From positions 1 through 5,667 of the forward strand of contig CALAEY010000063.1 in assembly GCA_937891085.1 (NCBI GenBank): 5,667 nucleotides of DNA, read 5' to 3'. Position 1 is the stretch's first letter. Each line of letters opens with the position of its first letter. The translations under genes and the position numbers were made by a program. Shown here one piece after another: positions 1-5,607 of the stretch. This DNA is from an uncultured Prevotellaceae bacterium. GTDB lineage: Bacteria > Bacteroidota > Bacteroidia > Bacteroidales > Bacteroidaceae. Under the pieces are notes generated by a model. That model made no database searches, was not told the origin of the DNA, and saw only the letters and a list, made by a program, of their open reading frames with translations.

Positions 1-78
1 TGGGCATCGAATCTACAATAGAAACCTATCGGCTGGTTGCGGATAATCATTATAATTTATAATTCATAATTCAAACGA
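1..78. other. Leader upstream of the permease, possibly holding the tail of an unseen gene
   Basis: This short stretch precedes the first complete gene. The plus-strand frames beginning at positions 1, 2 and 3 are open to stops at 19-21, 44-46 and 60-62, so the last codons of an upstream gene may lie here. None of the three tails matches a family I can name. Gene order in related Bacteroidetes exporters suggests that an ABC ATPase or a second permease ends here, but that is inference. I see no TTTG/TAnnTTTG promoter pair, so the permease is probably transcribed from further upstream. Confidence 0.35.
51..71. repeat. Three tandem AT-rich 7-mers (TATAATT, TATAATT, CATAATT)
   Basis: Two exact copies of TATAATT (51-57 and 58-64) are followed by CATAATT (65-71), and the array ends 7 nt before the permease ATG. 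The next 7 nt (CAAACGA) no longer match. The array is short, and AT-rich DNA makes such runs by chance fairly often. It is listed because two other gaps in the window carry arrays of similar period. Confidence 0.6.
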
Positions 79-1308
79 ATGCGCATAGACAGAGACAACA
101 TAGAGGAAATACTGCTTACCATCAGCAGGAACAAGACGAGAAGCCTGCTCACTGCCTTTGGCGTGTTCTGGGGCATCTTCATGCTGGTGTTCATGCTGGG
201 AGGCGGACACGGGATGAAGGAGATGCTGGTGCAGCAGTTGGCTGGATTTGCCAGTAATGCTGGCTTCATAGCAGCTGATCAAACAAGCGTGGCCTACAAA
301 GGCTTTCGGAAAGGCCGCACTTGGGACTTGGAGCTCGCTGATGTAGAGAGTCTCAAGCGTGTGAAAGAGCTGGAGACCGTGATAGCTACTAGTTCCCTTT
401 GGGGCAAGACATTCATCCATGACGATAAGAAGTATGAAGATGGCACCCTGCAGGGTGTGACTCCAGACTTCGCCAAGATACAGAGCACGAAGCTGAAATA
501 TGGTCGATACATCAACGACATGGACGTGCTTCAAGGGCGCAAGGTCTGTGTGATAGGCAAGTTCATCTATGAACGTTGTTTTGCAGAGGGAGAAGATCCT
601 TGTGGCAAGTATATGCAGATAGACGGCGTGTATTACCTCATTGTGGGCGTATCGAATGATGATGGAACTATCAGCGTGCAAGGATGGCCGCCAGAGTGCG
701 TCACCATCCCCTTCAGCACCATGCAGCGACTGTACAATTTCGGGAATACGGTGCAGCTCATCGGGTTCACCGTCAAGAAAGGGGTGAATGTGAAAGAGGT
801 GCAGCCCAAGATAGAACGCATCGTCAAGGAGAATCATCTCATCTCGCCTGACGACAAGCAGGCGGTGATGTTCATAAATACGGAAGCGCTCTTTAAGATG
901 GTGGACAATCTGATGACGGGTTTCGACATCCTGATCTGGATGGTTGGCCTGGGTACGCTCCTGGCTGGTGCCATCGGAGTGAGCAACATCATGATGGTGA
1001 CCGTGAAGGAGCGCACTACGGAGATTGGCATACGCCGTGCCATAGGAGCACGCCCACTGGACATCATGCAGCAGATTATGTCGGAGAGCATCATGCTCAC
1101 AGGGGTAGCAGGCATGGGGGGCATTTGTTTCGCAGTGTTCCTGCTCAACATCCTAGAGGCAGCTACAGGTGAGTCTGATTTCCAGGTTTCTTTCTGGTTG
1201 GCTATCGGCACCTGCCTCATCTTGCTACTACTGAGCATCCTAGCAGGATTGGCCCCAGCCTATCGAGCCATGGCCATCAAGCCGATTGATGCGATAAGAG
1301 ACGAATGA
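79..1308 (+). CDS. MacB/FtsX-like ABC transporter permease subunit (no ATPase domain)
   Basis: This is the inner-membrane permease of a MacAB-TolC-type exporter, 409 aa. The layout is that of the MacB_PCD plus FtsX families. One membrane segment lies at about residues 22-41, followed by a large periplasmic domain (about 45-280) and three more segments at about 283-308, 336-358 and 371-392. The signature loop after the second segment (about 300-325) reads GVSNIMMVTVKERTTEIGIR and continues into RAIGAR. This is the cytoplasmic coupling region that contacts the ATPase in this family. The C-terminus has the usual PAYRA...PIDAIR ending. There is no Walker A or ABC signature, so unlike E. coli MacB the ATPase must be a separate protein, presumably encoded upstream of the window. 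The ATG at 79 is chosen because the protein begins with the family's short cytoplasmic helix just before the first membrane segment. Four cysteines (157, 167, 175, 207) fall in the periplasmic domain. The substrate cannot be inferred. The adaptor follows after 65 nt. Confidence 0.93.
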   Translation: MRIDRDNIEEILLTISRNKTRSLLTAFGVFWGIFMLVFMLGGGHGMKEMLVQQLAGFASNAGFIAADQTSVAYKGFRKGRTWDLELADVESLKRVKELETVIATSSLWGKTFIHDDKKYEDGTLQGVTPDFAKIQSTKLKYGRYINDMDVLQGRKVCVIGKFIYERCFAEGEDPCGKYMQIDGVYYLIVGVSNDDGTISVQGWPPECVTIPFSTMQRLYNFGNTVQLIGFTVKKGVNVKEVQPKIERIVKENHLISPDDKQAVMFINTEALFKMVDNLMTGFDILIWMVGLGTLLAGAIGVSNIMMVTVKERTTEIGIRRAIGARPLDIMQQIMSESIMLTGVAGMGGICFAVFLLNILEAATGESDFQVSFWLAIGTCLILLLLSILAGLAPAYRAMAIKPIDAIRDE

Positions 1309-1324
1309 TTGTGCGGAACTCAAT

Positions 1325-1369
1325 ATTCAAAGATTCAAAATTAAAAGATTAAAAATTAAAGGATTATAT
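1325..1369. repeat. Three tandem 15-nt AT-rich units between permease and adaptor genes
   Basis: The 65-nt gap between the permease and adaptor genes is largely filled by three 15-nt units: 1325-1339 (ATTCAAAGATTCAAA), 1340-1354 (ATTAAAAGATTAAAA) and 1355-1369 (ATTAAAGGATTATAT). Each unit is itself two near-copies of a 7-8 nt motif, so the basic period is about 7.5 nt. The third unit contains AAAGGA (1358-1363), 10 nt before the adaptor ATG, which could serve as a weak ribosome binding site. No promoter motif or terminator hairpin is visible here, which fits read-through from the permease gene. Confidence 0.75.
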
Positions 1370-1373
1370 ACTT

Positions 1374-2474
1374 ATGAGAAAGTTTGTGAAGTATGGAGTG
1401 ATGGCACTCATCGCCATTATATTCATCGGAACATTTGTGTTCCTGTATCAAAAGTCACTGCCCAAGGTGACGGAGTATGAGATTCTCAGCCCAGAGCGTA
1501 CCACCTTAGAGAAGACTACTGTGGCTACGGGCAAGGTGGAGCCTCGTGATGAGATCTTGATCAAGCCACAGATATCAGGCATCATCTCTGAAGTGTACAA
1601 GGAAGCTGGTGAGATGGTGAAGTCGGGCGAGGTCATTGCCAAGGTGAAGGTGATTCCTGAGCTTGGACAGCTGAACTCGGCTGAAAGTCGCGTACGATTG
1701 GCAGAGATGAACGCCAAGCAGGCAGAGAATGAGTTTGCACGCAATGAGCAGCTTTTCAGGGACAATCTCATCAGCCGTGAGGAATTTGAACGGGCTGAGG
1801 TCTCTGTAAAGCAGGCGCGTGAGGAGTTGCAGACGGCTCAAGACAACCTTCAGATAGTGAAGGAAGGCATCACGCAGAGCAGTGCTTCATTCAGTTCTAC
1901 CCTTATCCGCTCTACCATAGACGGTCTGATATTGGACGTGCCTGTGAAGGTAGGCAACTCTGTGATTATGAGCAACACCTTCAATGATGGCACCACCATA
2001 GCCAGCGTGGCGAATATGAACGACCTGATTTTCCGTGGGAAGATTGACGAGACAGAGGTGGGTAAGGTCTATGAGGGCATGCCTGTGAAACTGACCATCG
2101 GTGCCCTTCAGAACCTCACGTTCGATGCCACCTTAGAATATATCTCTCCTAAGGCTACGGAGGAGAACGGTGCCAATCAGTTCGAAATCAAGGCAGCTGT
2201 CAAGGCTCCAAAGGATGTGAAGATTCGCTCTGGCTATTCTGCCAATGCTGAGATCGTGCTGGAGCGTGCAGAGAACGTGCTGGCAGTGCCAGAGAGTGCC
2301 ATTGAATTCAGCGGAGACACCACCTTCGTCTATGTGCTCACGGATGCAGGTAAGCCCCAGGAGTTCCGCCGTCAGCAGGTGGAAGTGGGTATGAGCGACG
2401 GCATCAAGATTGCCATCAAGAGTGGCATTAGCGAGAATGAACAAGTCAGAGGTTTGGAAATTAACGAAGAGTAA
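1374..2474 (+). CDS. Periplasmic adaptor (membrane fusion protein) of the MacA/HlyD type
   Basis: This protein bridges the inner-membrane permease to the TolC channel across the periplasm; 366 aa. An N-terminal membrane anchor (about residues 6-24) lacks a lipobox cysteine, so the protein is held by a transmembrane helix and not by lipid. Next come the first half of the lipoyl domain (about 60-92, with the typical ISGIISEV...G..VKSGEVIAKV pattern), a charged alpha-helical coiled-coil hairpin (about 97-163) and the second lipoyl half (about 176-212). A beta-barrel (about 213-298) and a membrane-proximal domain (about 299-366) follow. At the hairpin tip, R123, L127 and S134 keep the spacing of the RLS motif (R, +4 L, +11 S) that binds TolC in AcrA and MacA. 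The hairpin length resembles MacA more than the long HlyD helices. The tolC gene starts 4 nt after the stop, so the two are almost certainly co-transcribed. The ATG at 1374 puts a short basic stretch (MRK..K) just before the anchor, as expected. Confidence 0.94.
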   Translation: MRKFVKYGVMALIAIIFIGTFVFLYQKSLPKVTEYEILSPERTTLEKTTVATGKVEPRDEILIKPQISGIISEVYKEAGEMVKSGEVIAKVKVIPELGQLNSAESRVRLAEMNAKQAENEFARNEQLFRDNLISREEFERAEVSVKQAREELQTAQDNLQIVKEGITQSSASFSSTLIRSTIDGLILDVPVKVGNSVIMSNTFNDGTTIASVANMNDLIFRGKIDETEVGKVYEGMPVKLTIGALQNLTFDATLEYISPKATEENGANQFEIKAAVKAPKDVKIRSGYSANAEIVLERAENVLAVPESAIEFSGDTTFVYVLTDAGKPQEFRRQQVEVGMSDGIKIAIKSGISENEQVRGLEINEE

Positions 2475-2478
2475 GACA

Positions 2479-3807
2479 ATGAAAAAGACGATCATACTAT
2501 CAGCCATCATCGCACTGGGGCTGCAAGCCAGCGCCCAGCAGCGCTGGACCCTGCGTGACTGCATAGACTTTGCCTCTGCACACAATGTGGATATCTTGCA
2601 GGCAGAAAACAGGGCTGCCCAGAGCGAGATAGAAGCCAATACGGCTAAGTGGGCACGTCTGCCTAATCTGAATGCCAGTGGCAACCAGAGTTTCAACTGG
2701 GGACGTACACAGACTGCTGTGAAAGATGAGGATACGGGCGACTATACCACCAAGTATGTAGATGCCAGCAGTCGTGGCACCAACATGAGCCTCAGCACCA
2801 GCATCCCGCTGTTCACAGGTTTCGAGCTGCCCAACCAGCAGGCATTGACTAAGCTGAACCTGAAAGCAGCCATCGCCGACTTGCAGAAAGCAAAGGAGGA
2901 CCTGGCCATCAACATTGCCTCAGCTTACCTGCAGGCACTGTTTAATAAGGAACTTCTGCAAGTGGCTCAAGGACAGGCGGCACTCAGCATGGAGCAATTG
3001 GAACGCATCGAGACTTTGGAGCGTCTGGGCAAAGCTTCTGCTGCAGAAGTGGCAGAGGCTAAGTCGAGAGTGGCGCAAGACGACCTGAATGTGGTGCAGT
3101 GCAACAATAACTATCGTCTCTCCGTGCTCGACCTCACCCAGCTGATAGAGTTGGAGACGCCAGAAGGCTTTGAGGTAGCAGATCCAGAGCAGATGTTCAG
3201 CCTGGAAACCCTCACCCCACCCGATAAGATTTTCGCTACCGCCCTAATGAACAAGCCCGCCATTCAGGCTGCACAGGCACGTCTGCAAGGCAGTGAGCAT
3301 AGCATTAAGATAGCACAGAGTGCCCTCTATCCGTCGCTGAATCTCAACGGCAGTCTGGGCACCAGCTACTACTCCACCCTGAATCGCACCTTTGGACAGC
3401 AGATGGGCGACAACTTCAGCAAGTACATTGGCCTGAGCCTGAACATACCTATATTCAGTCGCTTTGCGGCGCGCAACCGAGTACGCACGGCCCGCCTGCA
3501 ACGTGAGAGCTACGCCTTGCAGTTGGAGAATACCAAGAAGTCGCTCTATAAGGAAATCCAACAGGCGTGGTACAATGCCACCGCTGCAGAAAGCAAGTAT
3601 CTGAGCAGCGAGGCTGCCACAGAAGCCAGCCTTGCCTCCTTCGAACTTACCAGCAAGAAGTATGAGAATGGCACAGCCACAGCTGTGGCTTATAACGAAG
3701 CAAAGCAAAACCTGATGAAAGCCCAAAGTGATGAGCTTCAAGCGAAGTATGAGTATCTCTTCCGCACGAAGATCTTGGACTTTTACAAAGGAGAGGAAAT
3801 CGATTGA
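2479..3807 (+). CDS. TolC-family outer membrane efflux channel protein
   Basis: This is the outer-membrane exit duct of the tripartite exporter; 442 aa, typical for the OEP/TolC family. The start is set at 2479, not at the upstream in-frame ATG at 2410. From 2479 the protein begins with a clean signal peptide (MKKTIILSAIIALGLQASA, likely cleaved before QQ), whereas the extra 23 residues would precede it and overlap the adaptor gene. The internal duplication of the family is visible. LPNLNASG at about 61-68 matches YPSLNLNG at about 284-291, and IPLFTGFELPNQ at about 109-120 matches IPIFSRFAARNR at about 323-334. Each pair marks a beta-barrel segment and the return into a long helix. Long alanine- and glutamine-rich helices fill 125-220 and 335-430. 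The 4-nt spacing from the adaptor indicates translational linkage. The final A of the TGA stop is also the first base of the heptamer repeat at the convergent junction. Confidence 0.95.
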   Translation: MKKTIILSAIIALGLQASAQQRWTLRDCIDFASAHNVDILQAENRAAQSEIEANTAKWARLPNLNASGNQSFNWGRTQTAVKDEDTGDYTTKYVDASSRGTNMSLSTSIPLFTGFELPNQQALTKLNLKAAIADLQKAKEDLAINIASAYLQALFNKELLQVAQGQAALSMEQLERIETLERLGKASAAEVAEAKSRVAQDDLNVVQCNNNYRLSVLDLTQLIELETPEGFEVADPEQMFSLETLTPPDKIFATALMNKPAIQAAQARLQGSEHSIKIAQSALYPSLNLNGSLGTSYYSTLNRTFGQQMGDNFSKYIGLSLNIPIFSRFAARNRVRTARLQRESYALQLENTKKSLYKEIQQAWYNATAAESKYLSSEAATEASLASFELTSKKYENGTATAVAYNEAKQNLMKAQSDELQAKYEYLFRTKILDFYKGEEID

Positions 3808-3855
3808 ACGTTAAACATTATACATTAAACGTTAAACATTAGCTATGCAGGATGA

Positions 3856-3871
3856 TTCCATCCGGATGGAA
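3856..3871. repeat. Perfect 16-bp palindrome TTCCATCCGGATGGAA
   Basis: The sequence equals its own reverse complement over 16 bases and sits in the loop between the two heptamer arms. In RNA from either strand it could form a 6-bp stem with a CCGG loop. In DNA it has the form of a dimeric protein binding site. I cannot tell which applies. Its location between convergent 3' ends argues against an operator role. Confidence 0.7.
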
Positions 3872-3884
3872 ACGGCAAAGCCGT
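3872..3884. terminator. Short GC hairpin ACGGC-AAA-GCCGT, possible core of a bidirectional terminator
   Basis: A 5-bp stem with a 3-nt loop directly follows the 16-bp palindrome. On the plus strand it is followed by AATGTTTAATGTTT, which is T-rich but not an uninterrupted T run, so it is a weak classical terminator for tolC. The hairpin's own symmetry means the minus-strand transcript forms the same stem. Taken with the surrounding heptamer stem, termination here is plausible but not shown by a canonical signal. Confidence 0.4.
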
Positions 3885-3903
3885 AATGTTTAATGTTTAA
3901 CGT

Positions 3904-4746
3904 TTAATGTTTAATGTTCAATGAAATACCGTCTGGCTGAAGGCTGATCAGCCTCATCTTATAAAGCTCTCCTACGGCCTTCTTGAAGGTCTTCTTGCTC
4001 ACACCGAAGGTCTGGTAGATTTCCTCGGCATCGCTCTTGTCGTTGAAAGACGTGAAGCCCTTATGGTCGCGGATATAGTGCAGCAGCGTCTCTGCAAAGT
4101 CGTCCACCTTGCGAGGGCCAGCCTTCTGGAGAATCAAGTCTATCTTACCATCCTCACGCACCTGCTTCACGAAAGCCTTGAGCCGCATGCCCGTATGGAG
4201 GGGTTGGAAAATTTCGCTGTCGTAGAGCATGGCTGCATACTTATTCTCCACGATGGCCTTGAAGCCAAGCTCCGTCTTCTGCCAAATCAGGATATTCACC
4301 TGCTCATCTGCCTCATAAGTGGGGCGTTCTTTAGAAAGGAACTTATCCACCTTGGCAGAGGCCATGAGGCGGAAGCTCTCCTCGTCTTGATAGCAATACA
4401 CGATGTAGCTCTTCCCCTGCACCATGCGCATCTTCTGCTCACGGAAAGGCACGAAGAGGTCTTTCATCAGGCCCCAATTCAAGAATGCACCATACTGATT
4501 TACCCAACTGACTTCCAGATAGCCGAACTCACCCACTTGTATCAATGGCGTCTGCGTGGTAGCCACCAGTCGCTCCTCGTTGTCCAGATAGAGGAACACG
4601 TTCAGCAGGTCGCCCTCCTTGGTGCCTTCAGGGATGTATCGCTTAGGAAGCAAGATCTCCCCATCATCGCCCCCATCCAAGTAAAGTCCGAAATCCACGA
4701 ACTTCACCACTGCCAGTTGGTTGTATTTACCCAGTAGTATGCTCAT
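3904..4746 (-). CDS. CvfB/YitL-family S1 RNA-binding protein
   Basis: This is a cytoplasmic, probably RNA-binding protein of 280 aa, the usual length of the CvfB family. It shows S1-like OB folds at about residues 3-62 and 70-134 (the second with WVNQYGAFLNWG followed by KDLFVPFREQ, a classic S1 strand pattern) and a third at about 147-208 (GFKAIVENKYAAML, then GKIDLILQK). A winged-helix domain closes the protein at about 216-279 (DAEEIYQTFGVSKKTFKKAVGELYKMRLI). Known members are Staphylococcus aureus CvfB, linked to virulence gene expression, and Bacillus YitL; the precise role in Bacteroidetes is unclear. The start lies 12 nt after the stop of the outer-membrane protein gene, with no Shine-Dalgarno, which suggests an operon. 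The last codons (about N277-H280) and the stop lie inside the right arm of the heptamer repeat, so the extreme C-terminus is repeat-derived and probably not conserved. Confidence 0.88.
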   Translation of the reverse strand: MSILLGKYNQLAVVKFVDFGLYLDGGDDGEILLPKRYIPEGTKEGDLLNVFLYLDNEERLVATTQTPLIQVGEFGYLEVSWVNQYGAFLNWGLMKDLFVPFREQKMRMVQGKSYIVYCYQDEESFRLMASAKVDKFLSKERPTYEADEQVNILIWQKTELGFKAIVENKYAAMLYDSEIFQPLHTGMRLKAFVKQVREDGKIDLILQKAGPRKVDDFAETLLHYIRDHKGFTSFNDKSDAEEIYQTFGVSKKTFKKAVGELYKMRLISLQPDGISLNIKH

Positions 4747-4758
4747 AAAAACAGAAGA

Positions 4759-5475
4759 TTAGAATTGATAACCCAGAGTGAGATGCACAGAAAAGTTCTT
4801 CAGGTCGCCTTCGAGTGCCACATTGTCGAACAGCCCATCGCAAGCAGGCAGCAAGCCCCAAGAGCAATCCACACCGATGAGGTAGTGCTGGTACTTGAAA
4901 TCTGCGCCAAAGGCCACACCTGCATCCAGATTCTTATAGGCCTCAGCCCCAGCTTTGTAGGTGGTGCCCGACTTGGTTCTCAGCAGGGTGATGTTATCAT
5001 AGGTGCAGCCATCTGTGAAGAGTTCACCCACGAAGGTGCGATGGAAATCCATATCGTCAGAGCTGACATGCGCCTTGCCTACAATGCCCCAAGCCACATA
5101 AGGACCTGCTTTCAGCGCCACCTGCGAGTCTTGCCCCAGATTGATTTTAAAGGCAGCATAGACAGGAAGTTCGAAGTAGCTCAGGCGGTTATCCAAAGTC
5201 ACTGGCACTATCTGCTCATTGCCATAGTCCCCTTTGAAGTTAGAGCCTTTCTGCACGAAGTACAAGGCTGGCTGCACCGCCCACTGTCTGGCCACGGGGA
5301 TATCCACAGCCAGTCCCACCTTATAAGATAGGCGGTTCTCCATGAGCGACAGACCTTGGAGTTTAGACATACCCACCCCTGCACGCACTTGCAGGGCAAC
5401 CTGTGCTTGAGAAACCGTTGTCAACATCAAGCCAACCAGCATGGTCAGTATATAGCAAAACACATTACGTTTCAT
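4759..5475 (-). CDS. PorT-like outer-membrane beta-barrel protein
   Basis: This is a small outer-membrane barrel of 238 aa. A signal peptide covers about residues 1-24 (MKRN, a hydrophobic core, then SQA before QVAL). The rest alternates polar and hydrophobic residues with aromatic girdles. It fits the Bacteroidetes outer-membrane beta-barrel domain family (PF13568-like): RLSYFELPVYAAFKI at about 97-111, AGPYVAWG at about 123-130, and DAGVAFGADFKYQHYLIGVD at about 184-203. It ends in GYQF, with the terminal phenylalanine expected of a substrate of the BAM insertion machinery. Such proteins usually have about 8 strands. The family includes PorT of the type IX secretion system, but most members have no known function, and I do not claim that role here. 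It is the first gene of a likely two-gene minus-strand operon with the S1 protein gene. A promoter -7 element lies about 40 nt upstream of the start. Confidence 0.88.
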   Translation of the reverse strand: MKRNVFCYILTMLVGLMLTTVSQAQVALQVRAGVGMSKLQGLSLMENRLSYKVGLAVDIPVARQWAVQPALYFVQKGSNFKGDYGNEQIVPVTLDNRLSYFELPVYAAFKINLGQDSQVALKAGPYVAWGIVGKAHVSSDDMDFHRTFVGELFTDGCTYDNITLLRTKSGTTYKAGAEAYKNLDAGVAFGADFKYQHYLIGVDCSWGLLPACDGLFDNVALEGDLKNFSVHLTLGYQF

Positions 5476-5513
5476 AGTCGGAAATATTTAATTAGCTTTT
5501 GCCTTATTAAATG

Positions 5514-5521
5514 CAAAATTA
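5514..5521 (-). promoter_or_regulatory. Bacteroidetes -7 promoter element TAATTTTG for the outer-membrane protein gene
   Basis: Read on the minus strand, the sequence is TAATTTTG, an exact match to the Bacteroidetes primary-sigma -7 consensus TAnnTTTG. It would start transcription near 5505-5510 and leave an untranslated leader of about 30 nt before the ATG at 5475. The matching -33 TTTG is not found at 19-21 nt upstream; only TTCA or CTTC lies there. This may be a weaker or regulated promoter. Confidence 0.55.
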
Positions 5522-5544
5522 CGTAAAACCTTGCATGGATTGAA

Positions 5545-5571
5545 GAAAAAAGGCAAATATTTTGCTTTTTC
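5545..5571. repeat. Imperfect A/T-flanked inverted repeat around GCAAA-TAT-TTTGC
   Basis: The core GCAAA (5553-5557), TAT, TTTGC (5561-5565) is a perfect 5-bp inverted repeat. It is flanked by GAAAAA on the left and TTTTTC on the right, which can extend the symmetry if two bases on the left bulge out. The right half contains the TTTG (-33) of the tRNA promoter. It could be a regulator or upstream-element site, or simply a by-product of A- and T-tracts around the promoter. Confidence 0.35.
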
Positions 5572-5592
5572 GCTCAGATTGCACTACCTTCG
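5561..5592 (+). promoter_or_regulatory. Strong Bacteroidetes-type promoter for tRNA-Phe
   Basis: TTTG at 5561-5564 (-33 element) and TACCTTCG at 5585-5592 (-7 element; consensus TAnnTTTG with one mismatch) are separated by 20 nt, the preferred spacing for the Bacteroidetes primary sigma factor. Transcription would begin around 5596-5600, leaving about 10 nt of 5' leader before the tRNA at 5608. An A-tract just upstream (5546-5551) and T-richness around -33 fit a highly expressed stable-RNA promoter. Confidence 0.8.
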
Positions 5593-5607
5593 CACCCGCA
5601 AAAGTTT

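Larger units (their letters stand above)
3807..3918. repeat. Large inverted repeat built of 7-nt units at the convergent gene junction
   Basis: The left arm (3807-3841) is five tandem heptamers: AACGTTA, AACATTA, TACATTA, AACGTTA, AACATTA. The right arm (3884-3918) is five heptamers of the complementary form: TAATGTT, TAATGTT, TAACGTT, TAATGTT, TAATGTT. Folded together they give a 35-position stem in which three of five units pair with at most one G-U wobble, one pairs with a wobble in the middle, and the central unit has two mismatches. The loop is 42 nt. The arm copy numbers are equal and in register. A degenerate sixth right unit (CAATGAA) follows. The position between the 3' ends of two facing genes suggests a bidirectional transcription terminator; that role is inferred. 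Confidence 0.85.

Noticed and set aside
64..837. A 257-codon open frame on the minus strand across the permease gene
   Set aside because: It lies wholly opposite a well-supported membrane protein gene, is rich in His, Leu and Ser as expected from antisense reading, and shows no recognisable domain.
2410..2478. N-terminal extension of the TolC gene to an ATG inside the adaptor gene
   Set aside because: The extra 23 residues would place charged sequence before a clean signal peptide and overlap the adaptor by 65 nt. The ATG at 2479 fits both the signal peptide and the 4-nt spacing.
79..3807. A lantibiotic or bacteriocin immunity/export cluster
   Set aside because: The permease, adaptor and TolC genes could serve many substrates. 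No small peptide gene, maturation enzyme or peptidase domain is present in the window to support it.
3807..3918. A CRISPR array at the convergent junction
   Set aside because: The units are 7 nt, contiguous, without spacers and in inverted orientation on the two sides. No cas gene is nearby.
3807..3918. Terminal inverted repeats of an insertion sequence or MITE with a target duplication
   Set aside because: There is no transposase, the arms are tandem low-complexity units, and I see no clear flanking direct repeat. A non-autonomous element cannot be excluded, but the sequence does not show one.
4063..4737. A 224-codon open frame on the plus strand opposite the S1 protein gene
   Set aside because: It is antisense to a recognised family member, has a His/Leu/Glu-rich composition typical of a shadow frame, and has no promoter or family match.
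4765..5331. A 188-codon open frame on the plus strand opposite the outer-membrane protein gene
   Set aside because: The minus-strand gene has a signal peptide, barrel pattern and terminal Phe. The opposite frame has none of these and looks like a shadow.
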